This document shows, one piece after another, positions 44,409 through 54,271 of a stretch of 64,000 nucleotides of DNA. This DNA is from Gracilariopsis chorda (lineage: Eukaryota; Rhodophyta; Florideophyceae; Gracilariales; Gracilariaceae): the NCBI GenBank assembly GCA_003194525.1, contig NBIV01000064.1, positions 186,001 through 250,000 of the forward strand. The letters run 5' to 3'. The notes under the pieces are model-generated. The model was given only the letters and a program-made list of their open reading frames with translations. It was not told the DNA's origin and did not search any database. The number at the start of each line of letters is the position of its first letter. Position 1 is the stretch's first letter. The position numbers and the translations under genes are program-made.

Positions 44409-46168
44409 CTTTTCCCGTGCCGCCCTAGGCCAGGTGAACGTTTCATCCGCACGTTAGCCTCACGCTTTTGCACAAGGCCATCTACCGTAGCATCTAAGTC
44501 CTTATCGCCTTCGACATACTTAGGGTCGTTAATATACCCTGCAACACAAAACGGAGCTGGAACAACCCAAAGAATCGGGTTGGTTTGTTTTCCATGGTTC
44601 AGTGTTCTCCGATGAGGTAGTGCAGAGAACTGATGCCCATGAACATCCACCTCCACCGCATATTTTCGAAAGCGATCCTTCGTCACACCCATAACTCCGT
44701 CCCCGTAGGTCTTGTGCACTTCTTTACGGTTCGTCAGATCATGATACACGAGTGTCCCATAGAAGTAGCACACTACCTCCCCTACAGCAATTCGACGAGT
44801 TGCAAACACTCCAACACCAGCGTTATCGTGGCGAATAGTAGACTTGCTGATTCGTAGTCCATAATGCACAGCTTCCATTGCCAGCAGCGAGTTCATGTTC
44901 TCCAGATTCATCCTACCCTGCAGCACGCTAGGCCATTGATCGAAGGTCCTGCTCTTACCCAATTTGGCTACCTCTTCACTTCTCCACAGCGTCGACAGGA
45001 ACTGGACGACGTGTGGGGGAAGCATCTGGTACGGAGAAAAGCCATTGACTGCCTTCCATGACAAGGTATGCCTCAATCTGCCCATTGGAAATGCGATGAC
45101 AACAGTATGGGCCATCTTCCTGAGCTCTTGGTTCTTCTCAAGATTGGTGTTTCCCTCCCGGATTATAGAAGCAAAACGAACAATAGCAGCATGCTTTGCG
45201 TGTTCAAAGCAAGCTTTATCGTCTTCACATCCTACAAATATCCGGTGCTTCGGCAGTTCCATGCATGCCATCGCTGTAGAGAACGTCCCCGCAAAGAGGT
45301 CAACCACTAGGTCTCCTGGCTGACTAAACCTGCAAATGAGTTCCTTCAGCAATGCCCTACACTTCTGTTCCGGTCGCACCTTTTTCCTCGTAGTGATTCT
45401 CTCCGAGTTTGTCACATTCCATAGCAGAGTTTCGCCATAAGACATAGGCGGCACCTGGTCTATGATTGCGTGATATGCCGGGTAGCGTGAAGGGATAAAA
45501 TTAAAGTTCTCATAGTTCACCATTCTGTGCTGTTGGGAATACGGGACCCCAGAGCGCACTGCATGTACGGCATACTCCGACGTCTGGTACAGCCGACAGC
45601 TCCGCCTTCCCGGATTACCCATCGAGTTCCCCATGGATCGTACGAACTGGAGGGGTTGTTCGTCCACGACAAAAGAAAAACGAGTTGTGCCAGAGTCATC
45701 TGTGTACGTAACACTCCGCAGCACCTCCCGCCACTTCTGTATCTGATCCCACGAGCAGAACAATATAACATGCCCACCGGGACGTAGCAACTTTGAAATT
45801 CTTTTCCCTGCCCGGGCCATGGTCTTCTCGGTGAGAACATCATGACCACTGTTCTCCCGATTACGCTCCGCACGAGTCCCATATGGGGGATCCGAAAGCA
45901 CGAACTGTACCCTTCCTTCAATGGATAGTTCGCTGTCCCCGGACTTGTTGTCGTCGACTTCGACAAGGTCTTGGAAACTGCAGTTGTGAAGACGGAAGCT
46001 GCGGGACATCTGCCTCTCACAGTACTCGTACGACATCAACTGATCTAAAGTCTTCGGATACGGTGGAGGTTGAACACCAGTCTCCTTCACGCTGTACGTC
46101 AGTCTCTGAGACAATGTCGTTGTCTGCAGACCAGTAGTAGCTCTTGGAGCAGCCACACTCTCCACCAC
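44381..46168 (-). CDS. DNA amino-methyltransferase fused to a SET-like region
   Basis: 595 codons in one open frame. Residues 93-96 are DPPY (motif IV of N6-adenine/N4-cytosine DNA methyltransferases) in FVLSDPPYGTRAERN. Motif I, PGDLVVDLFAGTFSTAMAC, lies later at 285-302, with the usual lead-in RPEQKCRALLKELI (265-278). The order IV then I is that of the beta class (MT N4/N6, Pfam PF01555-like). From about 436 a SET-like segment begins: HDNAGVGVFATRRIAVGEVV (448-467), then CVAGYINDPKYVEGD (541-555) and ANV (571-573), the places where SET domains bind SAM and substrate. The closing GEEL/DY motif is missing, so the SET part is cut short or continues in 43851-44408. There is no ATG near 46168; the frame begins beside an AG (46198-46199) that could be a splice acceptor, so an upstream exon is likely. 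Predicted role: DNA and/or histone methylation. Confidence 0.72.
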   Translation of the reverse strand: MVESVAAPRATTGLQTTTLSQRLTYSVKETGVQPPPYPKTLDQLMSYEYCERQMSRSFRLHNCSFQDLVEVDDNKSGDSELSIEGRVQFVLSDPPYGTRAERNRENSGHDVLTEKTMARAGKRISKLLRPGGHVILFCSWDQIQKWREVLRSVTYTDDSGTTRFSFVVDEQPLQFVRSMGNSMGNPGRRSCRLYQTSEYAVHAVRSGVPYSQQHRMVNYENFNFIPSRYPAYHAIIDQVPPMSYGETLLWNVTNSERITTRKKVRPEQKCRALLKELICRFSQPGDLVVDLFAGTFSTAMACMELPKHRIFVGCEDDKACFEHAKHAAIVRFASIIREGNTNLEKNQELRKMAHTVVIAFPMGRLRHTLSWKAVNGFSPYQMLPPHVVQFLSTLWRSEEVAKLGKSRTFDQWPSVLQGRMNLENMNSLLAMEAVHYGLRISKSTIRHDNAGVGVFATRRIAVGEVVCYFYGTLVYHDLTNRKEVHKTYGDGVMGVTKDRFRKYAVEVDVHGHQFSALPHRRTLNHGKQTNPILWVVPAPFCVAGYINDPKYVEGDKDLDATVDGLVQKREANVRMKRSPGLGRHGKSCFRYLGMT

Positions 46169-46191
46169 CTCTTCGACCTCATTATCCCCAC

Positions 46192-46330
46192 CCAGCTGTT
46201 CAGAAAATCAAAAAATTAGTGTAAAATGAACCATGCATCTTCCGCCCATGACCTACTAGGTCGTACCGCAGATGTCCGTTCATTCCAGACACTAATTTTA
46301 AACTAATTTTTTGATTTTCGGAACTGCTGG
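46192..46330. repeat. 139-bp foldback (MITE-like) element
   Basis: Arms of about 36 bp: the left CCAGCTGTTCAGAAAATC... pairs with the right ...GATTTTCGGAACTGCTGG with about three mismatches, continuing through AAAAAATTAGT. It sits directly upstream of the methyltransferase-SET frame. Confidence 0.7.
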
Positions 46331-46339
46331 CCGCCACGT

Positions 46340-46425
46340 GGTGGAGGTCCGTGGACCGGAGTGTCGTGGCGCTTCATCAGGCGCCTGATGAAGCGCCACG
46401 ACACTCCGGTCCACGGACCTCCACC
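46340..46425. repeat. Perfect 86-bp palindrome
   Basis: Every base from 46340 to 46382 pairs with 46425 to 46383 with no spacer (centre CAGGCGCCTG). Checked base by base. Ten bases separate it from the 139-bp foldback. Confidence 0.95.
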
Positions 46426-46836
46426 CCCAAAAACAAACTTCGAATACCAATGCAAAATCATTACAGGTGCATCGCAGCGCCGCCTAAATGAACTTAATGG
46501 TTGTCAGGAAACGTCTTCAATACCATGTATTTCAAAAGTATAGATGCTCACGTCGCCTGAACCGAGCAGACGTGATCACGAGAGCATCTTACGCGACTGG
46601 GTGCCACGACAACTTGATCACGCGAACGCTTCAAGATTGCAGCGTGGTTCTCGGCCGGAATAAGAGTTCTACGAAGACGAAGAAGCATTGTCCCAGGAAA
46701 TCCGCTTCGCTGCGAAGGCCTGACATAGAAATGCCGACTACGCGAGGAAAAGCGAAAAGCATGGGCTTGGTGCGCATATGCGTTTCTGTTTTCATTAGCC
46801 ATTGGTGCTCTTTATGGGGTATTGAAACCGCTTTTG

Positions 46837-47592
46837 ATGCATTATGTGGTAGGGGATGTTCGAATGTCTCCGAAGATGTTGATTGTGGTAATTCTGGAGA
46901 CTGTTTTGCATTTGTTTATCTTCGATATGGTGTTTGCATTGCATAGAAGGCATTTTGGTTCATTGGCATACGTACCTTTGCGGGACAGCCAGCGAATGGC
47001 ACGGATTTCTGTGATTCGAAACAGACTACTTGGATTCACGATGGCAGGTCTTTTGCCGTTGAATGTTTGTATTTTTGTTGGCTATCACTTCTTGGAAGCG
47101 CCAATTTCGATTGGAATGGAACTTAGGACTGGTGCTCTTGCATTTTTCACTGGTGGTTTCATGTTTGGGGGTATGTCGTATGTGGTTGAACGGCTAACGA
47201 TGTTTTTTGTGACTAGGGACAGCATTAACAATGAGAGAGAGCTCCCATATGTGCAGAGAGGTAGTGTTGGGCTGATTTTGGATGTGTGCAGGACCGTATA
47301 CGGTGGTTTGAATAAGGTGCTTGGGTTTAGAGATGGTGTGGCTACTATGAGGCTCTATATCGGAAGGGTGTTCCCTGTTGTGTTTACCTACTTGATTTTC
47401 ACGTTCCTGAGCGATACTTCTTTGCACAAGGTAAGGGGACTCGCGCCTGTAGTGGAGAATACTATCTTTTTCGTGCTGCTTCTTTTGGGTATGGCTGTGG
47501 ATATGGACTTGGAGTACCATTTTCGAAGGTATGTTGCGAATCTAGGAGAGCACTGTAGGCCTGTTGGTTCTCGTTTTGAACCATTTCTTTAG
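46837..47592 (+). CDS. Multi-pass membrane protein, unrecognised
   Basis: 251 residues from the first in-frame ATG. Hydrophobic segments: MLIVVILETVLHLFIF, LLGFTMAGLLPLNVCIFVGY, ALAFFTGGFMFGGMSYVV, VFPVVFTYLIFTFL and TIFFVLLLLGMAVDM, so about five passes. The frame stays open upstream to 46729 and reads YAFLFSLAIGALYGVL, a further membrane-like segment without ATG, so the true N-terminus probably lies in an upstream exon. A TAG at 46726-46728 could be the 3' splice site. I recognise no family. Confidence 0.6.
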   Translation: MHYVVGDVRMSPKMLIVVILETVLHLFIFDMVFALHRRHFGSLAYVPLRDSQRMARISVIRNRLLGFTMAGLLPLNVCIFVGYHFLEAPISIGMELRTGALAFFTGGFMFGGMSYVVERLTMFFVTRDSINNERELPYVQRGSVGLILDVCRTVYGGLNKVLGFRDGVATMRLYIGRVFPVVFTYLIFTFLSDTSLHKVRGLAPVVENTIFFVLLLLGMAVDMDLEYHFRRYVANLGEHCRPVGSRFEPFL

Positions 47593-47834
47593 ACACGTTC
47601 GTAGTTCTACCTGTACATACCTAAGTTAGTGTGATAGAGTTGTAAACTGAAGGAAGTGTTAAACTAATGTCGTTCTAAATTTTTCGTTTCAGATTATTGG
47701 TGGGACACGACTCGGTGGGAAATGGCGCGAAAACGGGCGAGTGAAAAAATGCGGTTGGATAAGTACCTGGGGAGTGCTCGCTTGGTGGTTGGGTTAGGAA
47801 CGGGAGCGCCGTTGTGGTGGGGCGTGTAGTAGCC
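47593..47834. other. Intergenic spacer
   Basis: About 240 bp; the last 100 bp (promoter or leader of the next gene) are G-rich. Nothing else seen. Confidence 0.4.
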
Positions 47835-48095
47835 ATGTCTAGCGAAGACGTGAATGATGAGGAGCTACTGGCGTTGTTGGATAAAGCGGAGAAGAGGGAG
47901 GTCCCCGAGACGCCTCCAAGGACGAAGAAGGAGGAGGAAGGGAAGGGTGATGGTGAAGAGGGCAAGGGAAGGAACGTTGTTGGGTTCGGGGAGCTTGGGG
48001 TTGGGACGATGATGGGAGGGGATGGGGGGAGGGAAGTGAGGGCGAGGGAAGTCGAGGAGGACGGGGAGGAGGAGGAGGTGGGGCGGGGCGAATGA
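47835..48095 (+). CDS. Small acidic protein, overlaps next ORF by ATGA
   Basis: 86 residues from MSSEDVNDEELLALLDKAEK, then PETPPRTKKEEEGKGDGEEG, ending in a Glu-rich tail. Its stop TGA (48093-48095) overlaps the ATG (48092-48094) of the next ORF as ATGA. The N-terminal helix and charge pattern look like a real protein. Because the two ORFs abut with no gap, they may be one gene joined by a frameshift, an alternative start or a very small intron. Confidence 0.45.
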   Translation: MSSEDVNDEELLALLDKAEKREVPETPPRTKKEEEGKGDGEEGKGRNVVGFGELGVGTMMGGDGGREVRAREVEEDGEEEEVGRGE

Positions 48096-48592
48096 GTCGG
48101 TTTTACCGCGATGTGAAGAAACTGGTGAGGAGCGTGGGCGGAGGGCTTAAGGAGCGTTTGGATGAGTGTATCGAGGAGGTTGTGGTGGAGATGGGGGGGA
48201 TGGTGCTGAGTTCTTCAGAGGAAGGGGTGCCTATGGGTGCTGTGGCTGAGCTGCGTAGGAGGGCAAGGGAGGCTGGGGTGTGGGCGGAAATGCATGTCGA
48301 TGGGGTTGTGGCGTGTGTGGGTGAGGAGCTGAGGAGACTGTGGAAGGAGAACGAGGAGATGCGTAGACGGGTTTTGGTGTTGGAGAAGCAACTTTTACTG
48401 GTTGGTAGGGCTGTGCATCTAATCGAGGAAATGCAGAAGAAGGTGTGTGATGCGGAAGGGAGAGCTGTTGTCGGGGAAGGCACTCCTGTTACTCCCGGTC
48501 GAGGGGCTGTAAGGAAGAGGTTGGAGGAGAAGGACGACGAAGGAATAGAAGGTGAGAGTCGGTTGAAGAGGAGGCGTGGAATGAGAGGATAA
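48092..48592 (+). CDS. Coiled-coil protein, unrecognised
   Basis: 166 residues from MSRFYRDVKKLVRSVGGGLK. Residues about 60-115 are a long amphipathic helix (AELRRRAREAGVWAEMHVDG ... ELRRLWKENEEMRRRVLVLE) that should form a coiled coil. The C-terminus is basic with TPVTPGRG and ends RLKRRRGMRG, a possible nuclear localisation signal. G-rich codon use like the preceding ORF supports a shared gene. No known family recognised. Confidence 0.5.
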   Translation: MSRFYRDVKKLVRSVGGGLKERLDECIEEVVVEMGGMVLSSSEEGVPMGAVAELRRRAREAGVWAEMHVDGVVACVGEELRRLWKENEEMRRRVLVLEKQLLLVGRAVHLIEEMQKKVCDAEGRAVVGEGTPVTPGRGAVRKRLEEKDDEGIEGESRLKRRRGMRG

Positions 48593-49168
48593 GGAGAAGA
48601 AGGATGGTAAGGATGGTAAGGGAGGTTTTATGTTTGGTGTTCAAGAGTGTGGGTGCCACCCAGTGAGGCTGAGAGAACAGTTGGGCTCCAAACTTTGACA
48701 ATTTGAAGTTTGAAATCCACGAGATGGAAATATGTAAGTTAATTTGGGTTGCATGGGGGTGGGGCCGCTGGCCGCTACGCGGCCAGCGCCATTTCGAGCC
48801 CTCTAACTAGCGTTTAGTGAGCAAAGAACTTGCTCTAAACTTGAAACTAGCGAAGTGCGGTACTAGGGACGGATGACAATAGAAAATATGAAAGAGTGAT
48901 TTGCGAAAAATTTTTTTTTTTTGCTTGCCAACCACCACGAACTAGCAGAATCTAGCGTTTTCGTAGTTTTTTTGAGTGATTGCCTAACAAACTTGCGATC
49001 TAGCACCCTTATCTAGCATTCCGAGAACACCGACGCTCTAATGGACAAATCGGGGGACTGCGTGAGTTATTGTTACTTATGCTGATTTTAGTGGCCAAGC
49101 CAACGACTAAAATCATACTGATTAGCGTCAATCGCAGACAAAATCAAAAATGCAACCTCTTTTTGTAA
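48593..49168. other. Spacer with hairpin and CTAGC cluster
   Basis: No gene. A hairpin CGCTGGCCGC-TAC-GCGGCCAGCG lies near 48763-48790. Between about 48806 and 49020 the word CTAGC recurs six times at irregular spacing. A T12 run is near 48911. Confidence 0.45.
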
Positions 49169-51108
49169 ATGCCACTTATGCAGTGTGATGAGTTTTTAAT
49201 GGGCCGACGTATTGTTCCAACCGTAAAATGGAGCAGACAAACGATTTTAGATCGCAAGATTTTGATTACAAAAGCAAGAAACGCTATGTCAATGATATGT
49301 AGCCGTACTACAACAGCAGGCCGTCGTCCAAGAGAGAATATACAGTCCATGCATCATCGAGACATAACCGATGAGCTTGCGCAGGTGGACTTAGGAACTA
49401 GAACCGAGCTTCCCCAAAATGTTATGGAACCCCATAACCCTGAAGAGATTTACTTGAACTCCTCGAATTCTTCAGGCATTTAACAGCAATGAGGTAGGAT
49501 GGTTATGCGGTTCACTGGGAGTCGTCGCAAAGGCATTCAATGTGGAGCAAAATATGTCTGGGATGCAAGGGGAGAAAATATTCTTCAAGGCATCGCACGT
49601 CCGAGATCTTCATATCCGGAGTACTAACCAATCACTGGCATACTTCCAGCTTGTTGTGGTACGTGCGCTGCAAACGGCCATTTAGCACCTTGGTGTCCTC
49701 TCAAAGATATGGGATGGGTGCTTCGTATTCGTATGTGCAAATATTGTGGCGCAGTTCTGCTTGGTGCAGATACCAAAGGAACATGCTGTGGATATAAAAG
49801 CTCCAGATCGCTTGGAGTTTCTTTCAGACGAGTGCATATCAATTCGCAACTTGAAGACATATATCGCTTGCGTTCTTTTCAAACGCTATCCACACACATA
49901 AATGTGTTATTTGCAAACGTTGTCACATTCATGGATATAAAGTACGTTCGGGGTGGAGGTCCGTCCTTTCTTCGACTTCAAGGCAACGTATCTCTTTCTG
50001 TTCAAGGCCAGGACGTGCGCTACACATATTTGTGGTCGGAAGGTCCTCCCAGTCTTACTTAATGGAAATATTCTTCTTATTTCACGAGAAGAATGGTGTG
50101 TAACCCGAATAATCGATACTTGGTTCCAAATTTGTACGATCTCATGCAACCAAGAACAGATATTGTCCGACAGAGATATAGAAATTTGTTCACACCAGAC
50201 AAAAGTGTTCGCAGGAGATCAAACGCGGACGAATCTACTTTGGACATCTCTGCAGAGGCTATTGAGGACGGAATAGTTGTCCGGAATTATGAAGGTGCCC
50301 GTGAAGCCCAAATCGAGGTGAGATCCGGTGCAGGACCGTTACGAGAAAACGGCCGAGGCGGACCTCTTGCAATGGGAGCTTTCGTTTTAGATCCAAGTTG
50401 ACTGATCAGGTCGGAAGCCCCAGTTATCCAGCTGGTAGAGGGAGGAGAATTCCATCACATGTCAACCAGAAATCGTCAACGACGAGTTTTCAAGTACAAG
50501 CGTTGGAAGCCTGGCTCAATGGAAGCTGAGAAAGGCGCTTCTCCACTGCTCTACCCTTACGGTGAGATTCATGCTCTGTATGATACAGCAACATATATTT
50601 CGTCAATGGATGCACAAATCCGAGACGATAGGAGCCTAACATGGACAAAACACTCTAAGTGAAGACTGTACACCGATAATGTGCTGCTGAACTCTGTTAC
50701 TCTTCTTAAGCAATAGTTGCTTCGTACTAGCACAAACATTGAAGACTTGAGACTTCGTTACTTGGAAACAGAACAGATTAGAATGGTTGAAGAACGGGAG
50801 CTGCGGGTTGGAACCCATACCGGAACAGATGAACTTGGCCCTCCCGGTAAACTCTTCCTTCCAAGTAATCACAAAAACTCTCCGGCGTACTGGACACAGA
50901 AACGACTGAATGTGCAAGCAATGGTCGCTCGACTGGACTCCTTGACGCTTTCATCACAGTCACAATGAACGTATGGCGGGAAGAGATTAAAAGGCTTAGT
51001 ATGGACAACGAAAACACCGGAGCATTTTCTCCACAGGGAGACAGAAGCCGTCTTTTTGATAGCCTAGATCTTATTGCAAGAGTGTACAACCAGTAGGCAA
51101 TTTCAATT

Positions 51109-52203
51109 TTGAAGGATGTACAGAATAGTTCAGAAGAGCCATTTGGCTTGAAATGCATTGGGATTGCCGCCAAACTTGAGTTCCAGGAGAGAAATACTCC
51201 ACGTCATCACATTCTTCTTTGGTTGAAGAGGGGCGTCATTGAAGATCCTGAGATCATTGACACTTTGATCAAAGCCGAACTGCCTCGGGGTGACTCGCAT
51301 GAAGACAAGGAACTCCGGTAATTGTTGAAGAAATTCAATATGCCCAAACACTCTCCATATTGCCGTGGTCGTACCTCTGACGGGAGCTGCGGGTTTAGGT
51401 ATGATCGAAAAGAAATTGTGGTTGAAACAATGATAAATGAGTACGAAAACCGCGTGACCTACCGAAGAAGAAGGACAGAAGATTTGGAAGTGGTTACGTA
51501 GAAACCAGATTTCACAATGAAGTACAAGGCTCACATCAATGTTGAAAGAACCAAAGGTGGCAAAGTTGTAGCATACCTGATGAAGTATGCTTTCAAGAGT
51601 GCCAAAGAACAGATTTTGGTTGTATCAAGTCGAATACAAAGCCAATTAAGTGCACAGAGTGACATGCTTCAAAATGAGATCAGGGAGTACATGAGAGCGA
51701 GAGTGGTGGGCAAGGTTGAAGCAGCATGGAACCTCTTTGAGTTCAGGCATGTTCGCATCAATCTTACTGCGCAGGCACTTGAAATACATATCCATGGAGA
51801 GCGACAGATTTTCATTCGAAACGTAAGACTGTCAAGACGTCTGAGTTCTTCCCTGCTCGAAAGATATTTCAAAACACCCTCCCGCTACACGTACTTGGAG
51901 TACATGAAATACTACGAGAATATACGTGTAAACAGTAGGCTATCCCGATCTGTACCAGAGTCTGAGTCTACTCGGGATGGAGGAAGTCCACGAATGTACG
52001 TGGTGCAGCTATCCGAAAATGATCGAACTGTGACTCGAATTAGATTTGCTTCTCCCGCAAATCCCGAACTCTCCGCTCTTCGAATATTGCTTATGAACTC
52101 TGCATTCAGCTCTTTTGATGATCCGAAAAGTGTTGGGAGCGAATCGTACTCAATTTATAGAGAAGCGGCAGTAGCCAGTGGACTATATATCCATGGTGAA
52201 TAG
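51109..52203 (+). pseudogene. Helitron Rep domain remnant
   Basis: Covers LEFQERNTPRHHILLWLKRG, where the HUH site reads RHH instead of HAH, then DPEIIDTLIKAELPRGDSHE. After a break it continues MKYKAHINVERTKGGKVVAY with YLMKYAF, and FEFRHVRINLTAQALEIHIH. These match the Helitron Rep and the following helitron-like N domain in order. The changed HUH and internal stops show it is dead. Confidence 0.78.
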
Positions 52204-52639
52204 CACGAAACGGCTTTTGATGAGGCAGTAAGATACCATTCTACTCCTGCTGAGCTGCGTTGCTTGGTCGTTAATTCCTTTCAACAAGAGGTAAATCCTA
52301 AAACTGTGATTGAAAAGCACGAACGAGCTCTAACTACAGATATAAATGAGGAAAACAGAGCACAAAGAAGAGAAAAACTACTTCGAAGAATCATTGAGAT
52401 TTCGGACAAACATGGTGGTCGGCTTATCAGAAATAATCCCTTCTTTCATCATACTTTATCACAACTTCATCTCCGAGAGAGAGCGAACTGCAATTAGCAG
52501 AGAAACGAGCTTAAGTCGTCGAAGCTCTTCCTCAAGGTCCAGGCGAAGGTTAAAAGAGAGATATGATGATCTGAAAGAAGGCCAGAAGCAAGTTTTTGAC
52601 AAAATAATGAGATAAATACGATACCGAGAGAGAATGGGA

Positions 52640-53923
52640 GAGTCTGAAATACTAAAAAAAACATGGAAGCGTTTTCTTCTTACAGGGACGAGCGGGGACA
52701 AGGAAGACCTATCTCCTATTTTTGCTGAGAGATATTGTTGAGCACGAAGGCCTATTGGGGCAGATGACAGCCACGAAAGGTATTGCTGCTGCACTATATG
52801 AAGGCGGAAGACCTTTGTGTAGTTTGCTTGGATTGGGTGTCGATGAAAACAAAGATTCGCAAAGTAGAGAGCGTCGAACACTTTCCAAGTACGGACCACG
52901 ATCACAGAGAGCAGAATTAATACAGAAGACTGTTTTGCTGGTACTTGATGAAGCTTCAATGTGCCAGAAAATTCTCTTCGAGATTGCGCACACCCTACTG
53001 GAGGACCTAAGAAACTCTACGAAAGACTTTAGAGGCATGGTCTTAGCTATGGCAGGCAACTATATTCAACTGCTTCCAGTCGTTCCAAGAACAAGAACAG
53101 TATCCGAAAGGGATGGAACAATTCTTTTTGTTCCAGTGAGTCTCCTACGGGAGCTTCCATGGTACTCTTGCGAGCTTTGGGACAGAAGAGTCAAAGTTCT
53201 TCGACTTACAGAACAGGTTCGTCAACAAGATGATACAGTTTTTGCAAAACGTTTGCTCAGTCTTGTCGTGGGGCGTTTATAGCATCTGCGGGGCTTCCAA
53301 TCATGTCTACGTATGATGTACACGAAGCATACAAGTTGCTGTGGAAATGGTTTACAACACGGAAGAAAGAAGATTTCAAGCTCAACACATTGATTGTTGC
53401 GCCAATAAATCAACTAGTGGAGGAACACTACCAGAACGCATTGGAGTATTTCCCAGGAAGTATGTTTGACTTAAAGTCTGCAACGACGATGGTTCCAAAT
53501 TGAGAGCCAACAGGTGAAAGCTTTCACCCAAAAAGTATCATTGGACCTGAACTGACGTATAATTACGCTCCAACTGGAGTCTCGCAACATCATTTGAAAC
53601 TGAAGTTAAATGTTTCTGTTATGGTGATTCAAAATTTACTTCATCCGCACTTGCTGAATGGAAAGATGTTTATTGTTACCAGCGTTTCTCGCAGAGTGAT
53701 TCGACTTTCGGGCATTGACAAACATCAGAAAATTCACCGAAGCTTTTTGCTGCACCGCATTGAATTTGTATTTGAGTTTGGAGATGTGAAAATCAAACAA
53801 CGGCAGTGTCTGATCAGATTGGCATTTGCAGCAACTGCGCATAAAGCTCAAGGACAAAAATTGAAGAAAATGATAGTTGAATTTCGGACAAAATTGTTTT
53901 TCGCCTGGTCAGGTCTATGTTGA
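52640..53923 (+). pseudogene. Helitron Pif1-like helicase remnant
   Basis: The block GLLGQMTATKGIAAALYEGG follows the (broken) Walker A region. LVLDEASMCQKILFEIAHTL is Walker B with its neighbouring Ser/Met. LTEQVRQQDDTVFAKRLLSL matches the RLTxNMR...F motif. The end LAFAATAHKAQGQKLKKMIV fits the C-terminal helicase motif. Pif1-family helicase of Helitrons; several frame breaks. Confidence 0.8.
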
Positions 53924-54198
53924 ACTTTCGCGTGTAGCAACATCTGGTTAGGTGTTACTGCTTCGTAATCAAGGCGAAACGCCCCAAAATGCGCAATATT
54001 TTCGTCAAATGCCGATAAGCATCGAAAACCTGTGCTACAAGAAGCTGTAGACTTTGTAGAGGGGCGTCCTTAATTTGTAATAGTTTCGTTTATGCGTAAA
54101 CCAAAATTTCTGTGAATATCTTATGCAAACTTTCGGCCGCGGCGTGGAGCGCCACCTGCGGCCGAAGGCCGCTTTTCCTTTTCTGCGGGCTAAGAACT

Positions 54199-54216
54199 TG
54201 GGAGCGAAAGGGTTAA
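54199..54216. mobile_element. Isolated piggyBac-type right end
   Basis: TGGGAGCGAAAGGG followed by TTAA, identical in its last 14 bp to the right end of the piggyBac element at 60890-60903. The matching left end was not found upstream, so this is the remnant of another copy or a related MITE. Confidence 0.6.
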
Positions 54217-54271
54217 GTCACAAAGGCCAACTGACGGGAAAAGGTGTGTGTCGGTCGCAAAATTGGTAGAA

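Larger units (their letters stand above)
49169..54193 (+). mobile_element. Decayed Helitron (Rep plus Pif1-like helicase)
   Basis: Plus-strand remnants of a RepHel protein in the right order: an N-terminal zinc-knuckle part (CKYCGAVLLGADTKGTCCGY near 49738), a linker, a Rep block (RNTPRHHILLWLKRGVIEDP, 51190-51260), the segment MKYKAHINVERTKGGKVVAY (51517-) and a Pif1-type helicase (52722-53923). Several frames are broken. A possible 3' end is a hairpin GCGGCCGAAGGCCGC (54158-54172) followed by CTAA (54190-54193), matching the Helitron hairpin-CTRR layout. The 5' end was not identified, so the left limit is approximate. Confidence 0.8.
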
